64,000 nucleotides of DNA from an uncultured candidate division WPS-2 bacterium (GCA_937927945.1 CALEYW010000025.1:52978-116977), one strand, 5' to 3'. Numbered from the stretch's first letter, positions 34,713-43,624 are shown. A program made the numbers and translations. Notes: generated by a model not told the origin, from the letters alone.

Positions 34713-35699
34713 TCACGGCGCGAGGCCGAACAGGAAACCGGAGATCAGCTGGTACACCTCGTCGAACGAAAAGTCCGAGTGGCTGCCGGAGAAGCCGCCG
34801 GTCGTGTAGATGCCGTTGTTGACGCGGTACTGGTGGACGGGCGAGAGATCGGCGACGACGAGCCGGTGCGTGCTTCCCGCCAAATCCTTTGCCGTGAAGC
34901 CGTGCGCGATGCTGACTGCGTCGGCGCCCCCGAATGCCGCGGTCGTCGCGGCGGTGGGACCGGACGCGCCGAGTGCGGCGCGCGGCGTGCCGAAGAGATT
35001 CGCCAATTTCCCGGCCAGCGGATACCAGGTGTCCAACGCGCGGTCGACCGACGACGTCGTGATCAGCATTCGCAGCGGCAAGTTCGATACGCCGCCGTAG
35101 ATGTCGCCGGGCTCGATGTTGTCGTTGTCGGTCGCCGGTTCGATCAGCACGGCATGGAACGTGGTCTGGGGATCCAGCGGGATGGTGCCGTTCGTGATGT
35201 CGACGTAGAGATCTTGAAGCGCGGAGCAGACGACCTTGCAGCCGAAGCTGTGTCCGAGCAAGAAGAAGCGCAGCGGTCTTCCCGATCCTGCTCGCGCAGC
35301 GAGCATGAGGCGCAGCATCGAGTACACCGCGTTCTTTCCGACGGCGTCGGCGCGATGCTCCATCGTGTAGAACGAGAAGAGCTGCACCGCGTTGAGCTCG
35401 CTGTTCGGATCCTCGGTGATCTCCGACGGCCAGTGAATGCCGACGCCGAGCGCGTCGCGCGGCGGCGCGGCGTAGAGTCCGGTGCCGCCGGTCAGCAGCA
35501 GCAGCTTTGCGAGCTCGATCGAGAAGCGGTTGTAGAGATCGAGTGCGCCGTACGTATCGGTCGACCATCCGTGCGAGTAGACGTAGACGTCGTCGAACCC
35601 GAACGGCGCCACCGCGATCGCTTCCTGGACCACCGCGTCCATCTCGGTGTCGAAGATGATCCCGTTCTCGTTGATCGGAACGGTGATGTAGTGCGACAT
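34713..35699 (-). CDS. Alpha/beta hydrolase (lipase-like) of unknown substrate
   Basis: 328 residues from the ATG at 35699, which has GAGG eight bases upstream. The nucleophile elbow RFFLLGHSFGCKVVCSALQD (GHSFG) near residue 167 identifies an alpha/beta hydrolase, and VYVYSHGWSTDTYGALDLYN carries the oxyanion-hole HG. A His late in the chain (ADLSPVHQY) may complete the triad. No signal peptide is seen. Similar cytoplasmic hydrolases of ~300 residues are poorly characterised. It is divergent from the histidine kinase gene, with a perfect palindrome between them. Confidence 0.72.
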   Translation of the reverse strand: MSHYITVPINENGIIFDTEMDAVVQEAIAVAPFGFDDVYVYSHGWSTDTYGALDLYNRFSIELAKLLLLTGGTGLYAAPPRDALGVGIHWPSEITEDPNSELNAVQLFSFYTMEHRADAVGKNAVYSMLRLMLAARAGSGRPLRFFLLGHSFGCKVVCSALQDLYVDITNGTIPLDPQTTFHAVLIEPATDNDNIEPGDIYGGVSNLPLRMLITTSSVDRALDTWYPLAGKLANLFGTPRAALGASGPTAATTAAFGGADAVSIAHGFTAKDLAGSTHRLVVADLSPVHQYRVNNGIYTTGGFSGSHSDFSFDEVYQLISGFLFGLAP

Positions 35700-35741
35700 G
35701 AGGATATCCTCGTGCGCGCGGGCCTTCGCCTCAAACGCCCC

Positions 35742-35767
35742 CGTCACCCTGAGCGCTCAGGGTGACG
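35742..35767. repeat. 26-bp perfect palindrome (REP-like)
   Basis: CGTCACCCTGAGC at 35742-35754 is followed without a loop by its exact reverse complement to 35767. It lies between the divergent hydrolase and kinase genes. Short palindromes built around CACCCTGAG are scattered in many bacterial genomes and produce spurious PERSG-type peptides, so a REP-like element is likely. An operator for the divergent genes is the alternative. There is only one copy in this window. Confidence 0.7.
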
Positions 35768-35795
35768 AGGTCTGGGTGGCGAAACGTACTGGGGC

Positions 35796-36866
35796 ATGAG
35801 TGCCAACGTCCTGGACCTGTTGGTCGAAGCGCTCCCGCACTTGCGCGGCGGGCTGGGTTCGGAGTCGGCCCGCTTCACGGCCGGCCTGCTGTACGACAAC
35901 CTGGAACTCGATGCGTGCGCGGTGGTCGACACGAGCCAGGTGCTCGCGTACGTCGGCCGAGGTGAGGATCACCACCTCATCGGCGGGCCCGCTCTGACGG
36001 GGCTCACCCACCGGGCCATGGCGACCGGTCTCGCCTTTACGGCACGCACGAGGGAAGAGATCGGCTGCCCCGTCCCGGGCTGCCCGCTCACCTCGGTTTC
36101 GATTGCGCCGTTCGTGGTGCGCGGTCAGGTCGTCGGCGCGCTGAAGCTCTATCGCGCCGGAACGCCGATCGCCGAGGACGACGAAAAAGTCGCCGTCGGC
36201 ATCGCGCGCGTCTTTTCCACCTCGCTCGAAGTCGCCGAACTCGACGCGCGCTCGGCCCTGGTGACGCAGGCCGAGCTCGACGCGTTGCGCGCGCGCGTCT
36301 CGCCGCACTTCCTGTTCAACACGCTGACCACGATCGCGGCGCTGACGCGCACCGATCCCGAACGCGCGCACGATCTCGTGATCGACTTCGCCGAATACTT
36401 TCGCGACTCGCTCGCGCACCACGCCGAGTTCGTCTCGCTCGACGAAGAGCTCGAACACGTCGAGCAATACTTGCGCTTCGAACACGCGCGCTTCGGCGAC
36501 CGCCTGACGGTCGCGTTCGACGTCGATCCGCGCGCGCGACTCGCGCTCGTGCCGGTGCTCTCGGTGCAGCCGCTGGTCGAGAACGCGATCGGTCACGGAC
36601 TGGGGCCGAAAGGCGGCGGCGGCACGGTGCGCATCACGGCGCGTCCCGCCCCGGGAGCGACGGAAATCGCGGTCGTCGACGACGGCGTCGGCTTCGTCCC
36701 CGGCCACGAGCCCCGCGGCGGCAACGGCATCGGGATGGACAACGTCAACCAGCGCTTGATCAAGCTGTTCGGACCGCAGAGCGCGCTGCGCGTCACGAGC
36801 GCGCTCGGCGCCGGCACGACCGTCTCGTTCTGCGTACCGGCCAGCGTCCCGGCCGCGGCACGGTAG
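35796..36866 (+). CDS. LytS-type sensor histidine kinase
   Basis: 356 residues, cytoplasmic, no membrane segments. An N-terminal GAF-like domain (~20-145; VSIAPFVVRGQVVGALKLYR) is followed by the His_kinase domain with LRARVSPHFLFNTLTTIAAL, phosphoacceptor His171, and an ATPase domain with VLSVQPLVENAIGHGLG (N box), VVDDGVGFVPG (G1) and GNGIGMDNVNQRL (G2). The Cys pair GCPVPGCPL at ~90-96 may sense redox or metal. The response-regulator gene follows in the same frame, separated by a TAG and two codons. This is the common pairing with LytTR regulators. Confidence 0.9.
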   Translation: MSANVLDLLVEALPHLRGGLGSESARFTAGLLYDNLELDACAVVDTSQVLAYVGRGEDHHLIGGPALTGLTHRAMATGLAFTARTREEIGCPVPGCPLTSVSIAPFVVRGQVVGALKLYRAGTPIAEDDEKVAVGIARVFSTSLEVAELDARSALVTQAELDALRARVSPHFLFNTLTTIAALTRTDPERAHDLVIDFAEYFRDSLAHHAEFVSLDEELEHVEQYLRFEHARFGDRLTVAFDVDPRARLALVPVLSVQPLVENAIGHGLGPKGGGGTVRITARPAPGATEIAVVDDGVGFVPGHEPRGGNGIGMDNVNQRLIKLFGPQSALRVTSALGAGTTVSFCVPASVPAAAR

Positions 36867-36872
36867 CGTCCG

Positions 36873-37592
36873 CTGCGCGTTTTAGTCGTCGACGACGAGC
36901 CGCTCGTGCGCAGCGAGCTCGTCTACCTGCTCGGCCGGGTCGCGCCGGAGTTCACCATCACCGAGGCCGCCGACGCCGTCGAAGCGCTGCGGTATCTGGC
37001 GGCGTCTCCGTTCGACGTCGCGTTCGTCGACATCAACTTGCCGGGCCTGAGCGGGCTGGAAGCGACGAAGGTGATCGCGGCGCTGCCGGCGCCGCCGCAC
37101 GTCGTGTTCGTGACCGCCGACGATTCGCGCGCGGTCGACGCGTTCGAATTGGCCGCGGTCGACTACGTCGTCAAGCCCGTTTCGCAGGCGCGGCTGGCGC
37201 GCACGGTCGAACGCCTGCGAGCCTTGCGCGAGGGCACGGCACCGCCGGCGACGGAAGCGCCGCGCCGGGTCGCGCTCGAGGACGGCGAACGCACGCGGCT
37301 GGTGAAGGTCGCCGAGATCCGGTACGTCCAGGCCAACGGCCACACCGTGACGGCGCGCATCGGCGACGGCGATCTGCGCTGGAAAGGCTCGCTGGCCGAC
37401 GCTGCCGAGCGGCTCGAACCGGCCGGCTTCTTACGCGTGCACCGCGCCTATCTGGTCAATCCCGAGCGGGTCGTCGAGGTCGAGCCGTTCTTCGGTGGTT
37501 CGTACCTGCTGCGGGTCGACGACAAGGCGCGCAGCGAGGTCCCGGTTTCGCGCGGCTATCTCCCTGCTGTGCGCAAGGCGCTGGGGCTGTAG
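36873..37592 (+). CDS. LytTR-type response regulator, probable CTG start
   Basis: 239 residues if translation starts at CTG 36873. Receiver domain: RVLVVDDEPLVRSELVYLLG (acidic pocket at Asp7, Asp8), phosphorylation Asp53 in VAFVDINLPG, and VDYVVKPVSQ with the conserved Lys. DNA-binding LytTR domain: RLVKVAEIRYVQANGHTVTA and FLRVHRAYLVNPERVVEVEP. The first standard start (GTG 36906) would delete the acidic pocket. No ATG, GTG or TTG lies between the kinase stop and that point, whereas CTG gives the usual MRVLVVDDEP start. The pair probably controls nearby or distant genes; targets are not evident. Confidence 0.85.
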   Translation: MRVLVVDDEPLVRSELVYLLGRVAPEFTITEAADAVEALRYLAASPFDVAFVDINLPGLSGLEATKVIAALPAPPHVVFVTADDSRAVDAFELAAVDYVVKPVSQARLARTVERLRALREGTAPPATEAPRRVALEDGERTRLVKVAEIRYVQANGHTVTARIGDGDLRWKGSLADAAERLEPAGFLRVHRAYLVNPERVVEVEPFFGGSYLLRVDDKARSEVPVSRGYLPAVRKALGL

Positions 37593-37607
37593 CGGAGCGC
37601 TGGGCGC

Positions 37608-38264
37608 TCAGTCGACGAGCTCGACCGTCCCGTTGGAGAAGACGCGGAAGCGCGTGTCGTAGGACACCGTGCGCTGGTCGATCACGATGCGGCTGTGGAC
37701 CGAGACGTCGCGGACGCTGCGTCCTTCGCCCAAGTCGCGCGGCAGATACGCGCGCACGCGGATCAGGGGGGCAGTGCCGGGGCGCGGCGCGCTGAGCCGC
37801 TTCTTGCGCACGAGCAGGTCCACGATCTCGTTCTGCACCGCCGAGGGGAACGCACGGAACGCTTCGTCGAGAACCGGGGCGGCGACGGCCGGCGGCGGCG
37901 GTTCGGGGATGTCGTCGACGTAGCGAACGACGGCATCCCAGTCGTCGGCCGCGATGCCGGTGAAGCTGCAGAAGTAGCGGTGGACGACCCGCTGCGGCGA
38001 CTGCACCACTTCGCCGCGCTCGACCCGCACGCGGGTCTTGACGACGCGCGAACGGACCGCGAAGTCGACGTGCAGTTCCGTTTCGGCGAACCGCACCGGC
38101 GAAAAGAAGGCCAGTCCTTGTCGGCAGAGGGTGGTTCCGACGATCGCGACGCGGCGGCCGGCGCTGCTGACGTGACCGTGAAAGTTTCCCTGACGTGCAC
38201 CGACGGCTCCGTTTTCGAACCACATGGATTCGCGGCCGCCGAGCAGCTGGTCGAAAATTCCCAT
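37608..38264 (-). CDS. Hypothetical protein, possible PilZ-like domain
   Basis: 218 residues from the ATG at 38264, which has GAAAGAG upstream. The first half has a short beta-rich stretch (VGTTLCRQGLAFFSPVRFAE, VVKTRVRVERGEVVQSPQRV) reminiscent of PilZ domains that bind cyclic di-GMP, but the RxxxR and D/NxSxxG motifs are not clear. The last third (YLPRDLGEGRSVRDVSVHSR, YDTRFRVFSNGTVELVD) is another beta-rich module. No membrane segment. It lies downstream of the two-component genes, on the other strand. The assignment is tentative. Confidence 0.5.
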   Translation of the reverse strand: MGIFDQLLGGRESMWFENGAVGARQGNFHGHVSSAGRRVAIVGTTLCRQGLAFFSPVRFAETELHVDFAVRSRVVKTRVRVERGEVVQSPQRVVHRYFCSFTGIAADDWDAVVRYVDDIPEPPPPAVAAPVLDEAFRAFPSAVQNEIVDLLVRKKRLSAPRPGTAPLIRVRAYLPRDLGEGRSVRDVSVHSRIVIDQRTVSYDTRFRVFSNGTVELVD

Positions 38265-38374
38265 TGCTCTTTCGGTATCGTACAACCAAGCGCCTAATCT
38301 GCAATGAGGAATACGCGAAGATTACGCTAGGTTCACGCTCCCTGTACGATTGCTGTGAACGCGAACACGGCCCC

Positions 38375-39334
38375 TTAGCGGGGAGCGACCGGAATCCGCG
38401 CCTCGAGCGGCCGGCCCGCGCGGTAGTGGTCGAAGTTCCGCTCGATGAGCGCCAACACGCGCCGGCCGGGGACCTGGCCGCCGAAGCCCGCCACGTGCGG
38501 CGTGACGATCGCGTTCGGCAGCGTCCAGAGCGGGCTGTCGGGCGGGAGGGGTTCCGGTTCGGTGACGTCGAGTCCGGCGCCGGCGATCCGGCCCGCGGCG
38601 AGGGCGTCCGTGAGGGCCGCCGAGTCGATCACGCCGCCGCGCGCGATGTTGACGAGCAGCCCGTGCGGGGGCATCGCGGCGAGTGCGGCAGCATCGATCA
38701 GGTGGCGCGTCGCGGGTGTCAGCGGAACCGCGAGAATCGCGGCGTCGCACCGGCCGAGAACCGCGTGCAGGTCGGCGATCGGCGCCGATTCGTCGGCGAG
38801 CGGACCGGCTTCACCGCTGCGGGTGACGGCGACGACCCGCGCCCCGAACGCGCGCAGCCGCTTCGCGATCTCGCGCCCGATGTTGCCGAAACCGATGACG
38901 GCGACGGTCGCGTCGTTGAGCGTGCCGATTCGCGCGGTGACCGACTGGTCCCAGGCGTGCGCTTCCGCCCGACGCTGCATTTGGGGCAACTGGCGCAGCA
39001 GCGCGAGCAGCAGCGTGACGGCGTGCTCGGCCACCGTCGGGCCGTACGAATCGCCGGCGTTGGTGATCGTCACGCCGCGCGGCGCGCCGTGCAGTTCGAC
39101 GGGGTCATAGCCCATCGTCATCAACTGCAGCCAGCCCAGCCGCGGCGCGCAGCGTTCCAGCTCGTCGACCAGGTTGGCGTCGTAAAAGCCCGGCCACAGC
39201 CAGAGGGCGTCGGCGTCGACCAGTTCGCGGTGCAGCGACGCGGCGTCGCCGACCGCGACGAATTCGATGCCGCGCCGTGCGGCGAGCGCCTCGAGCGGCT
39301 GGGTGAGGACGTGGGAGCGGGAGACGACGCGCAT
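38375..39334 (-). CDS. D-isomer-specific 2-hydroxyacid dehydrogenase
   Basis: 319 residues, normal length. NAD-dependent oxidoreductase of the D-2-hydroxyacid family. NAD-binding site ATVAVIGFGNIGREIAKRLR (GxGxxG), LLVNIARGGVIDSAALTDAL with the catalytic Arg in the substrate loop, AGLDVTEPEPLP with the catalytic Glu, and VTPHVAGFGGQVPG with the catalytic His. Substrate could be glyoxylate, hydroxypyruvate or another keto acid. It lies upstream of the PilZ-like gene with 110 bases between, so it may be a separate transcript. The ATG faces the APC permease divergently. Confidence 0.88.
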   Translation of the reverse strand: MRVVSRSHVLTQPLEALAARRGIEFVAVGDAASLHRELVDADALWLWPGFYDANLVDELERCAPRLGWLQLMTMGYDPVELHGAPRGVTITNAGDSYGPTVAEHAVTLLLALLRQLPQMQRRAEAHAWDQSVTARIGTLNDATVAVIGFGNIGREIAKRLRAFGARVVAVTRSGEAGPLADESAPIADLHAVLGRCDAAILAVPLTPATRHLIDAAALAAMPPHGLLVNIARGGVIDSAALTDALAAGRIAGAGLDVTEPEPLPPDSPLWTLPNAIVTPHVAGFGGQVPGRRVLALIERNFDHYRAGRPLEARIPVAPR

Positions 39335-39420
39335 GCCCGGAGCTTCGCCGCGGCGGCGCGGATTTCTTGAACCGCGGTCGAGGGGGACGCCCGGCCCCCC
39401 CGTGCGAACCGCCGCGGGAT

Positions 39421-40938
39421 ATGTCCTTGGTGTCGTCCCTCTTCGCGACCAGCTCCGTCGAGAAGCTTCGTGAGCTCAGCAAGAGCAAGAGACTTCGGCG
39501 CGCGCTGACCGCCAAGGACCTCGTGTCGATCGGCCTGGGCACGATGATCGGCGGCGGAATCTTCACCACCATCGGGACCGGCGTCAAAGGCGCCGGTCCC
39601 GCCGTCATTCTGTCGTACCTGCTGGCCGGCCTGACGTCGTTCTTCGCGGCCCTGTGCTACGCGGAGCTCGGCGCGATGGTCCCGGTCGCGGGCAGCGCGT
39701 ACACGTATGCCTATGCGACGATGGGCAAGCTGTTCGCCTGGATCATCGGTTTCGCGCTGATCTTCGAATACGGGATCAGCGCGGCGCCGGTCGCGCAGCA
39801 GTTCTCCTCGGCGCTCCAGGACGTGCTCAAGACGATCGGCATCGCGCTGCCGGACTGGGCGCAGACCTCGAACCTGCTGATTCACGGCGAGTGGTGGCAG
39901 CTCAATACGTACGACATCGCCCACTCGCAGTTCGACGTCGTCGGCGCGCTCTTCGTGCTCGGGCTGAGCGTGCTGCTCTCGATCGGAATCCGCGAGTCGG
40001 CGAGTACCAACAATGTCTTCGTCGTGCTCAAGATCTCCGCGCTGGTCGTCTTCATCTTCGCCGGCCTGTTCCTGTTCCACGCGGCGAACCTGCACGACTT
40101 CATCCCGCACGGGCTCGGCGCGATCGCGCCGTTCGGTGGATCGATCGAGTCGGCGCAGCCCTACGGGGTCATCCCGATCGCGGCGTATGTCTTTTTCAGC
40201 TACATCGGGTTCGATACGGCGACGACGACGGCGGAGGAATGCAAGAACCCTCAGCGCGACGTCCCGCTCGGCGTGATCGGCGCGCTCGCGATCGGGACCG
40301 TCATCTATTGCGCGACGGCGATCGTGCTGGTCGGCGCGCTGCCGTGGTCGCAGGTGCCGGCGAAGAACCCGCTCGTCGCTGCGCTCGCGCCGCTCCACTT
40401 CCCGGCCTTGAACTGGGTGATCACGATCGGCGTGCTGGCCGGAACCACCAGCGTCGCGCTCTCCTCGCTGCTCGGGCAGTCGCGGATCTTCTACGTGATG
40501 GCGCGGGACAAGATGCTTCCGCCGGCGGTGGCGAAGATCCACCCGCGCTTCAAGACGCCGCTGATCACGACGATGATCACCGGCGTCGCGGTGGCCGTGC
40601 TGGCGCTGATCGTGCCGCTGAACCAGCTGCTCAACCTGGTCAACATCGGGACCCTGATCGCGTTCACCGTCGTCTGCGCCGGCGTGCTGTACCTGCGCGC
40701 GCGCAAGCCCGACATCCCGCGCAGCTTCCGCGTTCCCTTCGTCCCGCTCTTCCCGATCCTGGGGATCGTGTTCTCGCTGTTCCTGGCGGTCTTCGGGCTC
40801 TCGCGGACGACCTGGATCTGGTTCGCCATCGCACTGGTCATCGGCTTGATCTTTTTCTTCAGCTACGGCTACTGGAAGTCCAACCCCGACGAGATCGAGC
40901 CGGTCGAAGAGCCCGAGGGTCTCGCCGAGCCGGCCTGA
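39421..40938 (+). CDS. APC family amino-acid permease (CAT-like)
   Basis: 505 residues from the ATG at 39421. About twelve to fourteen membrane helices. The APC signature LVSIGLGTMIGGGIFTTIGT at ~34-53 forms the substrate site. Others: LCYAELGAMVPVAGSAYTYA, FFSYIGFDTATTTAEECKNP (the CAT-type helix 6-7 region) and LLGQSRIFYVMARDKMLPPA. The type suggests cationic or general amino-acid uptake, but specificity is not readable. The C-terminus is acidic (DEIEPVEEPEG). The stop TGA shares a base with the next ATG. Confidence 0.9.
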   Translation: MSLVSSLFATSSVEKLRELSKSKRLRRALTAKDLVSIGLGTMIGGGIFTTIGTGVKGAGPAVILSYLLAGLTSFFAALCYAELGAMVPVAGSAYTYAYATMGKLFAWIIGFALIFEYGISAAPVAQQFSSALQDVLKTIGIALPDWAQTSNLLIHGEWWQLNTYDIAHSQFDVVGALFVLGLSVLLSIGIRESASTNNVFVVLKISALVVFIFAGLFLFHAANLHDFIPHGLGAIAPFGGSIESAQPYGVIPIAAYVFFSYIGFDTATTTAEECKNPQRDVPLGVIGALAIGTVIYCATAIVLVGALPWSQVPAKNPLVAALAPLHFPALNWVITIGVLAGTTSVALSSLLGQSRIFYVMARDKMLPPAVAKIHPRFKTPLITTMITGVAVAVLALIVPLNQLLNLVNIGTLIAFTVVCAGVLYLRARKPDIPRSFRVPFVPLFPILGIVFSLFLAVFGLSRTTWIWFAIALVIGLIFFFSYGYWKSNPDEIEPVEEPEGLAEPA

Positions 40939-41465
40939 TGTACGAGCGGCGCGCGCGACGGGTCGTGTACGAGAACCCGTGGCTGCGGTTCGAAGCGCAC
41001 GAGATCGTGCATCCGACCGGCGCACCGGGCGTTCACGGCGTGGTGGTGACGCCGCCGGCGAGCGCCGCCGTGCTCGTCGACGGCGCGGACGTGCTGCTCG
41101 TGCGGCAGCCGAGGTTCGCGGTCGACGCCGAAGTCCTCGAGGCGATCAAAGGCGGTCGCGCGCCGGGGGAGGACGCGCTGCAGTGCGCGATTCGCGAATC
41201 GCGCGAAGAGGCCGGCGTCGTCGCGGCGCGGTGGGACGCGCTCGGGTCGACGTACGAGATCCCTTCGATCGTGCAGCATCCGGTCGCGCTGTTTCTGGGC
41301 CGCGACCTCTCGCCGGCGCCGCTCGCCCCGGAGGAGAACGAGCTCATCGAGATCGTGCGCGTGCCGTTCGACGATGCGCTCGCCGCTTGCGCCGACGGCC
41401 GCATCGACGACGCGGTCACTGCGATCGCCCTGTTGCGCGCGGCCCGCGTGCTGCGCGGCCCTTAG
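40938..41465 (+). CDS. Nudix hydrolase (ADP-ribose pyrophosphatase-like)
   Basis: 175 residues, ATG one base inside the permease stop. The Nudix box reads GGRAPGEDALQCAIRESREE then AGV, matching G-x5-E-x7-REx2EExG. YEIPSIVQHPVALFLGRDLS and ENELIEIVRVPFDDALA follow as in ADP-ribose or NDP-sugar pyrophosphatases. The expected reaction is cleavage of a nucleoside diphosphate linked to another moiety. Co-transcription with the permease is probable, with no obvious pathway link. The stop overlaps that of the convergent membrane-protein gene. Confidence 0.88.
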   Translation: MYERRARRVVYENPWLRFEAHEIVHPTGAPGVHGVVVTPPASAAVLVDGADVLLVRQPRFAVDAEVLEAIKGGRAPGEDALQCAIRESREEAGVVAARWDALGSTYEIPSIVQHPVALFLGRDLSPAPLAPEENELIEIVRVPFDDALAACADGRIDDAVTAIALLRAARVLRGP

Positions 41466-41962
41466 TCGTCTTGTGCGAAGATGTCCAGCGATGGATCGCG
41501 CGGACGTGAGCGTAGTGCCATGATCGAAGCAACGAATGCGAGCACGACGAACGTAAGCACTCCAAGCTCGAGCAGCGACTGGGTCGACGTGACGACGGGA
41601 CCTTCCGTAGTACGAGCGTGACCGCCGGTGATGACGAGGATCCGCCGGATCACGGCGATGAGCCCGACGATCAAGAACGGTTCGGCGATCAGCACGGCGC
41701 CGCGGAGCGAGAGGATCACCGTGTACGCGAGCTCGACGACCATCAGCGTTCCCAGGATGACGTCGAGGAATGAGCTCAATTCGTCGATGACGTCGCGGGC
41801 GACGAACATCGACGCAAGTTGCGCCGCGGCGTGAACGAGCAGCGCGAGCGCGGCCGCGAAGAGCAGGAGGGCGATGATCGCGAAAAAGACCCGCTCCGTC
41901 CACCCGAGTGCGCGAATCGCCTGCTGCTCGATCGGCATCCGTGGCGGGTGCGGGACGTTCAT
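41462..41962 (-). CDS. PsiE-like small membrane protein
   Basis: 166 residues from the ATG at 41962; an in-frame start at 42019 is possible. Four hydrophobic segments are visible (FFAIIALLLFAAALALLVHA, LGTLMVVELAYTVILSLRGA, PFLIVGLIAVIRRILVITGG, LGVLTFVVLAFVASIMALRS). The arrangement and the Glu/Arg-containing third helix resemble the phosphate-starvation-inducible PsiE family. Function of that family is not established. Its stop overlaps the Nudix stop convergently, and it is divergent from the acyl-CoA ligase. Confidence 0.7.
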   Translation of the reverse strand: MNVPHPPRMPIEQQAIRALGWTERVFFAIIALLLFAAALALLVHAAAQLASMFVARDVIDELSSFLDVILGTLMVVELAYTVILSLRGAVLIAEPFLIVGLIAVIRRILVITGGHARTTEGPVVTSTQSLLELGVLTFVVLAFVASIMALRSRPRDPSLDIFAQDD

Positions 41963-42061
41963 TCGATCGCCTGACGACGCATGGAAGTGTGTCCTATTCC
42001 CAACCTGCGGTATGTTCATCGGCCGGCGACGAGAGGGGTGCGACGCGGCGCGCAGAAGCGG

Positions 42062-43624
42062 GTGGCCCTCGTGCTGGATACAGGATCCAAGAATCCCGCG
42101 ACACTCCGTCTGGTTTCCGTTCCGCAGCTCTTAGCCGACGCCGCCGTGCGCTTCGGGGACGCGCCTTTCCTGACGACTGCGGCCGCGCCGATCTCGTTCC
42201 GCGCGGCGGCGGGTGCCGTGTCGCGCGCGGCCGGTGCGATGGTCGAACGGGGCGTGCGGCCCGGCGAGCGGGTCGTGCTTTCGGCCGAGAACGGGCCGGG
42301 CACCGTGCTGGCGTGGCTCGCGGCGATCCATGCCGGCGCGATTCCCGCGGCGATCAACCCCGCCCTGACCGGGCCGGAGGTCGCCTACGTCCTCGACGAC
42401 CTTCAGCCACGTCTGGCGCTGGTCGATGCGAAGAGCGCCGCCGGCGCGCCCGGCACCGCAGCCGCCGCGCGCGCGATCGCCGTGGCGGACATCGGGACGC
42501 TCGACGGCGGGCCGGCGATCCCGCCGCACGCGGTCAATCCGTCCGATGCGGCTGCGATCGTGTACACGTCGGGGACGACGAGCCGGCCGAAGGGCGCGCT
42601 CGTCCGCCATCTCGCCTACGTCGGCGCGGGCCAGTCGGTGCCGGCCTGGATCGGTCTCGGGCCGGCCGAACGCATCTGGTCGATCTTGCCGTTCTTCCAC
42701 ATCAACGCGCAGGCGTATTCGCTGATGACGGCGCTGGCGAACGGCTACCCGCTCACGATCTCGGAGAAGTTTCGCGCGTCGACGTTCTGGCGCGATGCCG
42801 CCGCGCTCGGCGTCACCGAAGTCAACGTGATCGGCGCGATGCTCGCGATCCTCGCGCGGCAGCCCCAGGAGATGTTCGTCCCCGGTTCGCTGCGGCTCGT
42901 CTACGCCGCGCCGGCGCTCGAGCCGGCGGAGAACCGGCGGTTCGAGGAGCGCTTCGGCGTGCGCATCGCCTCGGGGTTCGGGATGTCGGAGAACGTGTTC
43001 GGCTGTATCGAGAGTCCGACGTCGCGCGCGAAAGCATCGTGCATCGGGCGGCCGCGGCAGCATCCGGCCGGTTTTATTCACAACGAGCTGCGCATCGTCA
43101 CGCCGGCGGGTGAAGTCGCCGAGATCGGGACGGTCGGCGAACTGCAGTTTCGCAATGCCGCGGTGACGCCCGGCTATTGGAACGCGCCCGAGATCACCGC
43201 GCGCACGCTCCGCGATGGCTGGCTGCACACAGGCGATGCCGGATATCTCGACGCGGACGGTGACGTGGTGCTCGTCGCGCGCTACAAGGAGATGATCCGC
43301 CGGCGCGGCGAGAACGTCGCGCCCGGCGAAGTCGAAGACGTGCTGCTGCTGCATCCCGGCGTCCAACAGGCGGCGGTCGTCGGCGTGCCGTCGTCGCTGA
43401 CCGAGGAGGACGTCGTCGCCGCCGTCGTGCGGCGGGCGCCCAGCGACGTCGACGGTGAGGAATTGCGTGCGTGGTGCGCGGCGCGTCTCGCGCCGTTCAA
43501 GGTTCCGTCGCGCTTCGTCTTCCTCGACGCGTTCCCGCTCACGCCGACGATGCGCGTCGCAAAGGACCGTCTGAAGGCCGAGATCGCGCCGCTCTTGGCG
43601 AACGGGGCCGCGCATGGACCCTAA
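42062..43624 (+). CDS. Class I acyl-CoA synthetase / AMP-dependent ligase
   Basis: 520 residues from the GTG at 42062; the exact start is uncertain (42071 and an upstream 41981 are possible). Adenylate-forming motifs: AAIVYTSGTTSRPKGALVRH (A3), GFGMSENVFGCIE (A5), GWLHTGDAGYLDADGDVVLV (A7), ARYKEMIRRRGENVAPGEVE (A8). In the A10 region (PLTPTMRVAKDRLK) Arg stands where the catalytic Lys usually is. It activates a carboxylic acid to its CoA thioester. Context with pca genes suggests an aromatic or short-chain acid upstream of protocatechuate metabolism; this is inference. It overlaps the GntR gene by 11 bases. Confidence 0.85.
   Translation: MALVLDTGSKNPATLRLVSVPQLLADAAVRFGDAPFLTTAAAPISFRAAAGAVSRAAGAMVERGVRPGERVVLSAENGPGTVLAWLAAIHAGAIPAAINPALTGPEVAYVLDDLQPRLALVDAKSAAGAPGTAAAARAIAVADIGTLDGGPAIPPHAVNPSDAAAIVYTSGTTSRPKGALVRHLAYVGAGQSVPAWIGLGPAERIWSILPFFHINAQAYSLMTALANGYPLTISEKFRASTFWRDAAALGVTEVNVIGAMLAILARQPQEMFVPGSLRLVYAAPALEPAENRRFEERFGVRIASGFGMSENVFGCIESPTSRAKASCIGRPRQHPAGFIHNELRIVTPAGEVAEIGTVGELQFRNAAVTPGYWNAPEITARTLRDGWLHTGDAGYLDADGDVVLVARYKEMIRRRGENVAPGEVEDVLLLHPGVQQAAVVGVPSSLTEEDVVAAVVRRAPSDVDGEELRAWCAARLAPFKVPSRFVFLDAFPLTPTMRVAKDRLKAEIAPLLANGAAHGP

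Noticed and set aside
35744..35932. Short minus-strand frame ending in a PERSG-like peptide
   Set aside because: Produced by the palindrome at 35742-35767; a well-known kind of spurious translation.
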